Assembly: GCF_032854445.1 (NCBI RefSeq)
Contig: NC_088300.1
Location: 73,523,005-73,587,004 of the forward strand
DNA from: Liolophura sinensis
Lineage: Eukaryota; Mollusca; Polyplacophora; Chitonida; Chitonidae
DNA: 64,000 bases
Reading direction: 5' to 3'
A model generated the notes under the pieces. That model searched no databases and was not told the origin of the DNA. It was given only the letters and a program-made list of their open reading frames with translations. Position 1 is the stretch's first letter; every line of letters starts with the position of its first letter. Positions 1 through 13,300 of the stretch are shown piece after piece. Position numbers and translations under genes: made by a program.

Positions 1-259
1 GCTGAACACCAATGAACTCCCCATTTTGCTTGGCATGTTTGACAGCTGTTGTATCAGATCACCAGCATTGGAGGAAGATCCGCAAAAGTGTGATTGACGC
101 CTCCTTCAAAGATGACATTTATGAGGAATTTCAGCTGTTTTTTTAATAGATCTGAAGATGTCTTTGCACATAGCATGTAAATATTTACCTTCATTGACGG
201 TTTTTAATGTTGTAGTTGGTGTATTAATCATGTGTGTCATTGAATATGCTTGATTGTAG
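1..259 (+). other. eIF3A intron 1 (3' part) with a coding-like segment
   Basis: The first eIF3A exon, about 17 codons by comparison with the family, is not found here, so this stretch should be the end of intron 1. It contains an odd short open segment: after an acceptor-like TTTGACAG at about 43-50, a frame reads on to a TAA at about 145 and includes the residues HWRKIRKSVIDASF. The composition looks protein-like but I cannot assign it to a family. It could be a last exon of another gene, a captured exon fragment or chance. Confidence 0.3.
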
Positions 260-3200
260 AGTTCATTGATGTGGGGAAGAAACAGAGAGCCTTGGATGCC
301 CTTTATGATGTCATTAAAAGCAAAAAGCATCGAACATGGCAGAAGATTCACGAACCGATCATGGAGAAGTATTTGGGGTTATGTGTGGACCTGCGCAAAT
401 CTCACACAGCCAAGGAAGGGCTGTACCAATACAAAAATATTTGTCAACAGGTAACAGTGCTTGCAGGTGCCAAAATGTGTGAAAAGAGAATTAATTCCGG
501 TGGTTCCAAAGTATTTTTTAATAGTGCCTATTAGTTGCAACCTGTGTTTGAATAATTAGTATATGATATAATGTTTGAATGTCATTAAGAAGTCATTAAA
601 TTGAGTAATGTCACATCCTGAAACAGCTCATCTCACACAAAATAATGTACAACACATCTTTGATTGTTAATTACCCTCTGACATGTTTTAAATTCCCTAG
701 AGAGAGCTTTGACACATCACACATTTATATAGTTTGTGTAAATATTACTCATCCAGTGAGACATATTACTGTATTGATTTAGTTTGATACCATAAGTTTC
801 GTGTTTGGGCTGTCCTACATGTAGGTGAACATCAACTCGCTGGTAGATGTGGTCCGCCGTTACATTGCCCTGGCAGAGGAGAAAACAGAGGAGGCCAGGC
901 AGGAGTCCCACCAGACTGTTGTCGATGTGGATGATCTTGAGATGCCAGACACACCAGAAAGGTTTGTGCAGCACTACATTTCATCAACTCTCCATTTTAT
1001 AGATATATTTGGGCCAAGCCAGCATTTGGCTTAATCCCAAATAAATTCCTGCGTGACAGATCTGCGTGGATCTGTTTTTGTCATATTGTGTGTACCAGCA
1101 ATGAAACAGTTTTTTTATCTCTGAACTGATTATCCATTTTTTTTTTCTTTGGCGTAAAACATTGATATTTAATTCATGGTTCCTATTTTAAAATACGCAT
1201 GTTGCAGCATGCTGCTGAAGGCTGTGAGCGGGGAGGACACCCAGGACCGTACAGACCGCGCTATCCTCACCCCCTGGGTCAAGTTCCTATGGGAGTCTTA
1301 CCGACAGTGTCTCGATCTGCTTAGAAACAACTCCCGTGTGGAGAGGCTTTACCAGGACATAGCACAGCAGGGTAAGGGAGAATAGAAGACAACTAGTGTT
1401 AACATGTGTATGGGACGCAAATAAATGTCTAGAAATAAGAAAAGAAAGGTTTTTTTTTTTTTGCATGAACTTTTTGTCTGTCCTGTTGATTGTTTGACAT
1501 TTTACCCATGGTACACTTAACAGAAAAGAGACATTAGCTTCAGGCTTAAATATAGTGGTGATAACAATATCAAATTCCTTGAGTCGTGACATACATACAT
1601 AAAGGGCAAAGATATCTCTTCCATCAATTCATATGTGTATCTATATTTCATTTGGGTGTAGGCAGTGAAAATCGGCATAAAATGTTTTAGATGGTTAGTT
1701 TGAAAGCTTTCATTTATTTTTCAGCTTTCAAGTTTTGTTTGAAATACACGAGGAAAACAGAATTCCGAAAGTTGTGTGACAATGTAAGTAACTCTCAGAA
1801 CATTTCTGTAAACATGGTAGAAAATCAGAACTGTGCTGTCACTTAAACCTAGATATTTTGATATTGTCATTCATGATCCTGAAAAATTGCTCCTAAAGCT
1901 GGTTTCCTCTCATGCCACTCCAGTTGTACATGGGACGGTCTGCCACCAACTGGCAGATTGTTGTGGAATTCTCCTGGGCTCTGCCCAGTTTCCTCCCACC
2001 ATAATGCTGGCCTATGTCGTAATAAGTGAAATGTTTTTTAACATGGTGTAAAACTTCAATCAAATTAAATCAAATACTGAACTGTGTATATTAATTTGTG
2101 ACAAATTTATTTTAGGTTTTCAGAGTTTATTTTTGGATTGTGCATTCTTAAAGTGTAACATGTAGAGAAAGAGTTTTAATGCTCGCCCTTCCACAAGAAG
2201 ACACAATATATGTACACGCAACACAATATATGTACACGCAACACAATATATGTACACACTCTGCAATAAATTTACACACACATATATGATTGAAAAATTG
2301 TTAAGTACAACGTTAAACCCAAACATACATACTTCAGAAGTTGTCCATCTGTGTTGTATTGAAGGTATGTTTGTTTTCTGTTGATTACAGTTGAGAACTC
2401 ACCTGGGTCATATCCACAAACATCAGCATCAGCAAACTGCCATCAATCTAAATAACCCGGAATCGCAGAACATGCACCTGGAGACGCGGCTGGTGCAGCT
2501 GGACAGCGCCATCAGCATGGAACTGTGGCAGGAAGCATTCAAGGCTGTGGAGGATATTCATGGTCTTATCAACCTATCCAAGAAGCCCCCCAAACCCTCG
2601 CTCATGGCAAACTACTACCAGAAGCTGGGGCTGGTCTTCTGGAAGTCTGGCAACCCGCTGTTCCATGCCTGTACGCTGCATCGCCTCTACCAGCTGTCCC
2701 GGGAGCAGAGGAAGAACCTGTCCCAGGATGAACTTCTCAAGTATGTGGTTGTTATCACCTGTCATTAGATGCTAGCCATACCTAAAAAGTTAAAGTTGAC
2801 ATCTGAGTGGATTCGTTTCCTTTCCACTAGCCCTGATGGCTCATTTGGTAGAGCATCTGCTTTGGGGGCGGTAGATCTAGGGTCAATCCTGGGTCGGATC
2901 ATACTGAAGACCTTAAAAGAGGAAGTTATAACTTCCTCACTTGGCGATCAGACCCCATTGCGAGGATTTGAAAGGGGCTAGTGGAATAGCTATCTGAAAG
3001 GGCATGCACCGTGAGTGTAGCGAACCTCGCTGTAAGGCCATGGTCCAGGGGCTGCCTAGCTATAGATCCCAGATGCTGTGAGAAGAAATCTAAGCCATTT
3101 ATAGCCATTAAATTTTACCAGAATTTCACTATATTTCATGTGAAGAAAAACAGTTTTTCACATTTTGTCAGTGTTAAATCCAGGAATTCTTGTAGAGTCA

Positions 3201-6200
3201 AATTAAATGACATTTGAAAACTGAAAATTTGAAGATAAGTTTGGAGTAATTACGCCGATTTGATGTGTAAATATAATATTTCTGTTCACGCTTTTACGGA
3301 TAACCATTTTCAAAGTGCAAATCGTTCAGAAATTCTGAATTTTTCTTTTTGGGAGAACCCTTTTGAAAGACGCAACAAGACCCTGCATTCAACCCTAATT
3401 TTGCTTAAGAAGTATTACTGTGGTGAACATCAAAAATCAATCATGTCAGTGAAATATTGTTACACAATTTACCCTGAAAAATTACTTCCAAGTAAAATAC
3501 TGTCAAGAAAAATATAAACTGAATATAGGTTTATTCACTTGAATAAACTGAATTACGTAGTTTTATGCAGACTGGACGTGAAAGATGCTGAAGTCATGGG
3601 AAATCAAAGGAAGTAATGGTAAATAATCCACAATTGAATCATTAATATTATATGTCTTGTGTTTTTGACAGGGTACGGTATAACATCAGAATGTCAGCTT
3701 TGTCCTTATCACTCCGTTTATAATTAAGTAAAAGCCAGTCAAAACTAAGACTTCTTTTCCTATAGAATGTTTTGATTTTTTTGGTTTTGATGTTTCACAA
3801 GGCACATTAGCAGTAACATTTGCAGCATTCAAGGCATTTGTGATTTTGTATGTTGTTGTTGTTTCAACATCGGCTGTCCCTGGCCTCTCCAGCTCGGGTA
3901 CACTGTTTTCATTATTGACTGTAGCTGGTTTGATTGACAGTTTGCCCCCGCTTTTCCCAAAGAAATCTACAATTGATTGACAGCCCTCGGCTGTTTCCAG
4001 ATAACGTTTCATCGCCCACCTTTCACTTCTTGGCATCTTTACTGTGTCAGGAGGAAGAGAGAATTCTTCATAAATGGGGATTTCTACAAAACACAGCATA
4101 ACAGAGTGTTGACCACACCTGAATTGTGGAGATAACTAGCAAATAAAGAAACGGCAGCGTCGGCGCATACATAGGTTTTAAAAAGGCAGGGTGGCGACAA
4201 TTTTTAGGGGCAGGGTGCTGTGCCACGCCAAATAACGCTAGGGAGGGGTCTGGAAAAAAGGCCAAGATGCTGAGGAGAACTGTTTGGGGGCAGCTTGGCC
4301 CTGGAAATGGGGGCATGGCGCGCTAGCAAGCGGCCTGGCGATCAGCATTAAGGGAATAGTGCAACAACTGGTTGACCCGTATGAGTGCAATGGCTCGGGT
4401 GGGGCAGCTTACTTGCTTTCGTAAAGACGTCTCAGTGAAGCAGCATGAGATGAAAGAGGGAAATCCGTCCTGCAACAAGGAGGCACATAATATGCCCTCT
4501 AAGGACTCCTTTGTCGTCATATGACTGAAAAATTGTTAATTATAACATTAAACCCCAAGCACTCACTCGTTTTTTTTCTGCCATGAATTGGCATTGTATG
4601 AGTAAAATATTGTTGAGTACAACATAAAACATTATCAAATAAATAAGCCTGGGTGGACTAATTGAATCATGAACAATGACTGGCTCCTGATTAGAATTTA
4701 GTGTCAATGAATGTAACACTGTCCTTAATATTTCTGTATTTTGGCATTCATTTACACTGGATTTGATCAGTGGCTTTTGTTTTCTGTAACATTGGCACAA
4801 TAATAGGCAGTATATTACAGAGTACTGCCAAACCATCATGCCACTGAATGTTTTCCTTTTGTCATGCAGCATGAAAATGTTTACATAAGAACAGAATGAT
4901 CAGTGCCATGCAATGTGTAACACTGTAGACATGCCATGTAATGATTTCAGAATGGCCTCTCGTGTGCTGTGTGCCACACTGGCTGTGCCCATCCCTCCCT
5001 CCCGTAATGCCATTGACTCTATCCTGGAGGTAGATGAGAGTACCCAGGAGAAAAAGAGGCGCCTTTCTACCCTACTTATGTTACAGAATCCCCCAACCAG
5101 GCAGGGGCTCATCAAAGATTTGGTACGTTTACTGAGGTGTGCCCAATTAGTACAGCTATCATAATAGATCTTAGCAATTTAATTTACAGATGTCAACATT
5201 TATTGTTCATCTTCTTTGGTTTCTTTAAATTTTAGGATACAGCATCCACAAGAATCTTTCAGTTTTAATTTTGTTTCATTTTAAAAGAATTTAATTTTCT
5301 TTAATGTGTAAGAATTTTTGTGATATGTTGTGGAAAAATGTGTAAGTTATGATTACAAGAGGAATCTAATCATTACGGTTTATTTTTCATGACTATTTTT
5401 CATAAAGCCCTGTCAGAACTTTGATTGCACTATGGTGAGCACTAAAGGTTGAAGTGTTGCTCTGTGTGTATGACAATGACCAATTTTTTGTTGCTGTTGT
5501 AACTAGGTAAAGTTCAACCTGATCCAGTATGTGGTACCTGAGCTGAACAACCTATTCCAGTGGCTGGAAGTGGAATTCCACCCACTGAAACTGGCCTCCC
5601 GGATCGCCCCGTCTATAGAGTACATAGAGCAGAATGAAGACCTGGCCCAGTATGTACCTGCCCTGGAGGATATCATCATTACACGTGTCCTCAAACAGGT
5701 AAACAGCATGACTCTTAGGTCCTCAAACAGGTAACTACCATCACTCTTAGGTCCTCAAACAGGGAACCAGCACTATGCTTAGGTCCTCAAACAGGTAACT
5801 AGCATCACTCTTAGGTCCTCAAACAGGTAACCAGCACCATGCTTAGGTCTTCAAATAGGTAACCAGCATCACTCTTAGATCCTCAAACAGGTAACCAGAA
5901 TCACTCTTAGATCCTCAAACAGGTAACCAGCATCACCATTATATATTGTGTTGATTTCTCACGAGGAGAGTAGGTGATGGCTGCCTTTCAGTCAAGAAGT
6001 CACCCCTGAGTCCCGTTGTCATAGTGATACACTGGAATTTTCAATATTCCCCTGCTCATTACCCTTGGGACTTCTAACAGGTTTCTCACCTCGTAGCTCT
6101 GTGTATGGTACATCAGCCAAATCCTCAAACCTGAAAAAATTCATTGGATACTGTTATATGATTGCAGGATAAACATGTTATACTGTTATGTATATATTTT

Positions 6201-7357
6201 GACATACCTTATATGGTCGTAAACTGAATGTTGAAAGATGTTCCCTGAAATGATATCACGCTGGAAAAAATACAGGGAAATTGTTTATATTTTTTTTTGT
6301 CAACTTATATCAACATATATTTTTGTACTGATATTTGTATTTCTCGTATGGTTGTAAGCTGAATGTTTGAAGCTGCTCCCTGAAATACCTGACAGTTTCT
6401 TCGTTTGTCTACAGGTCTCCCAGGTCTACCAAACAATCCAGTTTTCTCGACTCGCATCTCTGCTGCCATTTGCCTCCAAATTCCGACTAGAGAGAGTAAT
6501 AGTGGATTCTGCAAGGACTCTGGAGCTTCAGGTATGTATGATAATCAGTCACGCCAGGTTTCTCAAGATGACCAGTGACCTGAATATTGTCTTCCTGCTA
6601 GGTTCCGCGGTATATAGTATATTGCATTTATTAACTCCCCATTTAGGTGTTTTCTCTCTGTGGTGAATTCACTATCCAGTAATGATGAAGGAGGATAAGT
6701 TTTCATTCCTGTCTTTGTAGCAATAACACCAGAAAGTGAAAAATGCGTTCTGTTATTTCCAGGTGCGCATAGATCACCGTGCTGAAGCTCTGACATTTGG
6801 CACTTCCCTGGTGGTAGCGCAGCGTGAAGACTTGAATGAAGGGCCTTACATTCAGAGCATGCCCAGTGAGCAGATCCGCAATCAGCTGACAGCTATGTCT
6901 CAGGCCCTGAGGAAAGCTGTTGCCTGTCTTCAGCCTAAAGGACCCGCTGTATGTAGGAATGTTATACTCACTGAAGTAAAAACTATAGTACCTCCACTGG
7001 TAAAAATGATCACTGATCGTACAAGTGATAAATTCTTGAGTATGGTGTGTAATGTACAATAGTGAAAAAATATTTTTACGTATGTTCTAAAAGCTTTTCA
7101 GGTTTTGTGATCAAAAGGAGATGATTAGGTTGTAAGTTTTTGTGAACTTTTTTTCATTTTGACTAATAATTGTCCTACTAAGCATTGGTGTCTTATGGTT
7201 ATTTTTCAATTTTTCCTTTAAGACAAATAGTGAGCTGAAGGAGCACATTATATCAAACTATCGAATGACAGCAAAGAAGGAACACCAGAGAATTCTCATG
7301 CGTCGCCAGATCATCGAGGATCGCAAGGAACAGCTGGAGCACATGACTGTACAGAAG
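260..7357 (+). CDS. EIF3A: eIF3A exons 2-11: N-terminal helical and PCI half
   Basis: These ten exons encode about 567 residues that align by eye with the N-terminal half of animal eIF3a, the part known to form the helical repeat and PCI domain that builds the eIF3 octamer core with eIF3c. The PCI portion falls in exons 7-10 (about 4951-6948). Intron phases match throughout. Exon 4 ends at 1371 because only a G left before GTAAGG keeps the frame into exon 5 ([17 protein letters not shown]). Confidence 0.93.
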
Positions 7358-10300
7358 GTATGTTTTCACAGCATCGTCACAGAATTGGGGAAATCTGTGC
7401 TGATGTATTGGCAGCATAACTGGTCAGAAAGTAGATTTTATCGTGACTCTGCCCAGATGTTTTGACAGCATGACTGGTCAGAAAGTAGATTTTATCGTGA
7501 CTCTGCCCAGATCTTTTGCCAGCATGACTGGTCAGAAAGTAGATTTTATCGTGACTCTGCCCAGATGTATAGAATGAGTACATTACTGCTAGGGAAGGTA
7601 GGTTTTGCGACATTGCCACAGGGTGGTAAAATCTGCCCACACATGTAACTGGTGCACATTGCTGTACAGAAAGTAAGTTTTTAAGGGAACCGGTTCAGTT
7701 GTATTGACAGTTTGACGGCTTAATCTAAACCTGTATGAACCCCCCCTCCCCCCCCCCCCCCTTCCCCCCCGTGGGGTTTCCGGGGTGATAAGAATAGGAC
7801 CTCAGTCCTCTAGGCAAGCTTGTCGTAAAAGTCGACTAACCTAGAGCTCTCCTGTGTGAGCCCGGTGAATATAATAGGCTCACATCTTCTCGGTTGTGTG
7901 AGAGGCAACCGGGGAGCAACCTGTTTGCCGTGGGTTGCGACCCGTAATCTCCGAGGACGGGATCCTGGTGGCTGAGGGTGGGTTGGTCTTGCGAGATCTT
8001 CACGCCCAACACGTCACTTTGGCCCTTAATTGGAGAGAGACGGGAGGTCGGATGGGCCCGGTCCGATCAATCGGCTTGGTCATGTCTTGCCTTTGCGTTG
8101 TCCCAGAATTTCTCCATAACACTATTCCTTCAAGAAAATGTTATTTCTGAAACTTCGTTTGCGGGACTACGTTTTGAGGCGGTGGCTCATGGGTCAATCG
8201 AGTAGATTGAATTTAACCTGTTGATATAAATCAATCTGTTCGAGTATACCTCATATGGAATCCTTGGTGTCTTTCCTGCTGGGTATTCCCAGGTTCAGGC
8301 ATCGCCCTTGTTGCTACTCCGTGGTGGGTGGGGAACATATGGGGTGAAATTTATATATATATATGCCATGTCTTCTTCAAACCTATCAATTAATGTCTCC
8401 AGTATGACTAACAGGCCTTCCTCTCAGCCGATTTCAAGTGCTGATAAGAAGAGAAAATTAGAGGTTTTGGCTGACTCAGTTGATAACGGACAGGACAGTT
8501 GGCCGGCTTTCATCGTTCTCTCGACAAAGAGTGAACAGAAGCCGGCCTCAAAAATTCATCCATTTGTACTTAAAAGGGCCTTGCAGGGATCAGCAGGTAC
8601 TTTAAAAAACGTCAAAAAATTACGATCCGGAGACATTCTTATTGAATGTTTTCGGAAACAACAATCCATTAATTTATTAGCTTTGAATAAAATAACTGAT
8701 ATTCCTGTGTATACATCCCCCCATAATTCCCTGAACAGCTGTCAGGGAATTATACGTGACAGGGATCAGGATATCATTGATCTATCAGAAGACGAAATCT
8801 GCACAGAACTGAAATCGCAGGGTGTTACCAGAGTGAAACGCTTCACTATGAAGAAATCTGGTAACATCATTAAACTAAATACATATCTTCTAACATTTAA
8901 CAGTAAATCTATTCCGGCGTATATCTACATTGGCCCGTATAGGGTTAATGTGGAGTTGTATATCCCTAACCCGACACGTTGTTTTAACTGTCAAAAGTTT
9001 GGCCATGGCAAGGGCCAATGCAAAAATAAACTGGTTTGTTTTCGGTGCGGCAGTGAAGGTCATGATGGTTTCGACTGTAGCAGCAAAGCAAAGTGCTGCA
9101 ATTGCAGTGGAGATCACATGGCCTCCTCTAAGGACTGCCCACTTTTCGTCAAAGAAAAACAAATAATCACTATAAAAACTAAAAACAATATATCGTATCA
9201 GGAGGCCCGCAAACTAGTCTTGCCTCCTAATACTACACTGCAGACTTCATTTGCCAATGCGGTCAAGCGAGTAGCATCTGTTGCTACTCAAACCTCATTG
9301 ACTTGGCCCATTGGAAACGACAGACCTACTTCTCTACAACCTGCTGCTCAACCTGCCTGTAATTCCTGCTCTACCCAGACGACTACAATAACTCAAAAAC
9401 ACCCAGTAAATATTACAAAACAAACTGATAACCCTGAGCCTGATCAAAGCAAAAACAAACCTGCCAGAAATAAGTCTGAAAATAAATCTCGTAATGAAAA
9501 TAATAAACCTAGTGGCCCCACAGAGCGTCCCTCGAAGGCCACTAGAGATCCTGTCCAAACTTTTAATAGGTTTGGATCGCTGGAGGACGTTGGTCCTTCA
9601 ACATCAGATGCGGATGTGATGGATACATCACCCGCATCAGGGAGATCTAACAGCCGATCTCCCAGGAAGGGTCGTCCACGGTCCAAACATAAAGATAAAT
9701 CCCCCATACGCCTTCCTCCATAATGTCTTCTTTAGACAAAATTATACAATGGAATTGTCGAGGTCTTAAGGCAAATTTTATTGAAATAACACAGCTAGTT
9801 CAATCTTTCAATCCAGTTGCCCTCTGTCTTCAGGAAACTCACCTGAAGACACCTGACAAAGATAAAATAACTCTTAAAAATTATTCATTATATAGTACTT
9901 ATTCAAATGAAGAAGAGCGAGCTGCAGGCGGCTCCTCGATCTTCATAAATAACAATATTATACACAGCACTGTTGCTCTGAATACAGAGCTTCAGGCTGT
10001 GGCTGTTCGTATTTCACTGTCTAAAAACAGTCACATTATGTTCGGTGTATATACCTCCGAACACTTCTTTGTCAGCTTCTCAGTTACATAATCTTACAGA
10101 ACAGTTACCTAAACCGTTTATTATAATGGGAGATTTTAATTCCCATAACCCTCTTTGGGGCAGTAATAACATAAATAATAAGGGCAAGATAGTCGAAGAC
10201 TTCTTATGTAAGGAAGAACTTTGTTATTTCAATGATGGTTCTGATACCTATTTACATCCGGGTAATGGCACTTATTCTGCTATCGATCTCACTATCACGG

Positions 10301-13300
10301 ATCCATCACTTCTCCCAGATTTTTCTTGGAAGGTGCATGACGATCTTTGTGGTAGTGACCATTTTCCTATTATCCTAGAGCATATCACTTCTAATTCTTT
10401 AGAACGTGTAGCTAGGTGGAAATTCGATAAAGCAGACTGGATCGCATTTGAGATGTTCTGCGAGGCTGATATCTCTCCAGAGACTCTCAATGCAACAAAT
10501 GATCCAATATTAAAATTTAACGAGCTTGTATTACGAGCTGCCGATAGAACTATCCCTAAAACCTCGACAAATCCACAATCCAAAAGTAAACCCTGGTATG
10601 ATAAGGACTGTCGCAAAGCCATAAAGGACCGCAAAAAGGCCGAGCAAAATTTTAATATATGTCCTACTGATAATAACTTAAACCAGGTTCGTATTTTTCG
10701 AGCTAAGGCTCGTCGATTACTCAAGTCCAAGAGACGATCTTGTTGGCGGAAATTTGTTTCAGGCATTACGTCAAAAACACCCATGCGTAAGGTCTGGAAC
10801 ATGGTTCAGAAACTTAAGGGCAAAAATAATAGAGCAAAAGTTCAGCATTTAAAAGATGGAGATAATATAATAACTTCTCCACCCGATATAGCTAATAAAC
10901 TAGCTGAAACAATCTCAAAGAAATCTTCTCCTGAGAATTATACTAAAGAATTCCAACGTATTAAAAGCCAGAAGGAGAAAATTAAATTGCCCTTTTCTTC
11001 TAAGAATTTAGAAGATTATAATAATCCTTTTAATATCGATGAACTTAAAACTGCATTAAAAAAGGCCCACGATACTGCTTGTGGTCCTGATAATGTATAT
11101 TATAAGTTTCTGAACCATTTACCACCTGAGCCACTGGAGACTCTCTTGGACTTGATTAATGATATTTGGATAACTGGTAATTTTCCAGCCTCATGGAGGG
11201 AGGCGTGTATTATCCCGGTTCCCAAACCGGGTAAGGATCATAATGATCCAAATAATTACCGTCCCATAGCTCTTACCAGCTGTGTCTGTAAGACTATGGA
11301 ACGGATGATTAATGATAGACTTGTTTGGTTTCTTGAAACCAACAAGCTTTTATCTAATATTCAATGTGGTTTTCGGCAAGTCAGATCTACCATGGATCAC
11401 CTTGTTCGATTTGAAACCTTTATTCGCGATGGCTTCATCAATAACGAACATGTGGTGTCCATATTTTTTGACCTTGAAAAGGCCTACGACACCACATGGA
11501 AATATGGTATTTTAAAAGACCTCGCGAACATGGGTCTTAAAGGTCGATTACCTATATTTATATCTCAATTTTTATCCGATCGTCAGTTTAAGGTACGGGT
11601 TGGGTCCACTCTTTCTGACTCTTATGACCAGGAAATGGGTGTACCCCAGGGCAGCATTCTATCACCAACTCTGTTTAGCATAAAAATAAATAGCCTAGCA
11701 AAAACATTAACATCTGGCACAGAGGGTTCTTTATACGTCGATGATTTCCTTATATGCTACTGAGCTAAGAATATGAATAATATCGAACGTCAGTTGCAGC
11801 TTTGTCTCAATAAGATCGAGAAATGGGCAACTGAAAACGGTTTTAGATTTTCAACGTCTAAAACCGTCGGTATGCATTTTTGTAATAAACGGAAACTTCA
11901 TCTTGACCCTGAGCTTACTTTTTGTGGTAAACAGATTAAAATTGTTGGAGAAACAAAATTTTTAGGTATAATATTTGATAGTAAGCTATCTTTTATACCT
12001 CACATAAAAATGCTTAAAGCTAAATGTACAAAGGCTCTCGATATAATTAAGGTCGTGTCTAGCACCGATTGGGGTGCTGACCGATCAGTTTTACTTAATT
12101 TATATCGTTCTCTGGTGAGGTCTAAATTGGACTATGGATCCATCATTTACGGTTCCGCTAGGAAGTCGTACATTAAAATGTTGGATCCTGTTCATCACCC
12201 AGGTTTGAGGCTCAGCCTTGGTGCTTTTAGAACCTCACCAGTAGAAAGTTTATACGTGGAGGCAAATGAACCTTCTTTATATCACCGACGTATAAAACTT
12301 AGCCTTCAATATAGTACAAAGCTTAAAGCTCATCCAACAAACCCTGACTACGACTGTGTTTTCAATCCATTGTATGTAGACAAATATACTAAATGTCCTA
12401 ATAAGATCCCTTCGTTCGGTCTTCGTATACAGGACCATATTGTGGGAGCTAACATCAAGCTGGATGATATAGCTCCGGTGTCTTTTCCGGAGTCTCCTCC
12501 ATGGCTTCTCCCACAACCAAAACTAATATTTGATCTACGTAAATATAATAAATCGAATACAAATCCTCTTATAATTCAGCAAGGTTTTGCTGAAATTAAA
12601 GCTAATTATACGGATTATAAATTTATATATACTGACGGGTCGAAGGATGGGGACAGGGTTGCGACTGCGGCTGTCTTAGAGCAGCGGGTCTCTTCCTTTC
12701 GTCTTCCATCCTCTTCTTCAATATTCTCTGCCGAGGCCAGAGCTATACTCCTGGCCTTATCATATGTTTCTTCTGGGTGTGCCCAGAGGGCAATGATATG
12801 CACTGACTCGTTGTCTTGCCTATTGGCAATACAGAATAATAAATTTAAAAATCCCTTGATCCTTCAAATTTTAGCTATACATAGGAAATTAATTAGAAGA
12901 GGTAAAGATATTATATTCTGCTGGATACCAAGTCATATTGGTATCCATGGAAACACAGTCGCAGACAGGGAGGCAAAAGCTGCCCTAAATAAACCCATAT
13001 CTAAGATAAAAATCCTTTATACTGACATGAAGTCGAATATTCTTAAATATATTCGTGGCCTTTGGCAGGGTGAATGGAACTTGCAGGTCCATAATAAACT
13101 GCATGCCATTCATCCGGTCATTGGCTATAATTCATATACATTTGATATGTCTCGTAGAGACCAAGTCGTTTTAACGAGATGCCGTATTGGACATTCTCAT
13201 CTGACACACAATTTCATCTTGGATGGGAGCAGTGCTCCCGAGTGTGTTGGATGTGATGCTCAGTATGGCATCAAACATATTCTGGTTGACTGTGTAGACT

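Noticed and set aside
2391-2775. Overlapping frames around eIF3A exon 6
   Set aside because: Only the frame giving [17 protein letters not shown] fits eIF3a; the others are shadows.
7741-7771. C-rich tract as an assembly gap or vector junction
   Set aside because: It coincides with the LINE 5' end next to the target-site duplication, so it is more simply the 5' boundary of the element.
10272-10802. 176-codon minus-strand ORF inside the LINE
   Set aside because: It is antisense to the LINE endonuclease/RT linker and shows no recognisable domain.
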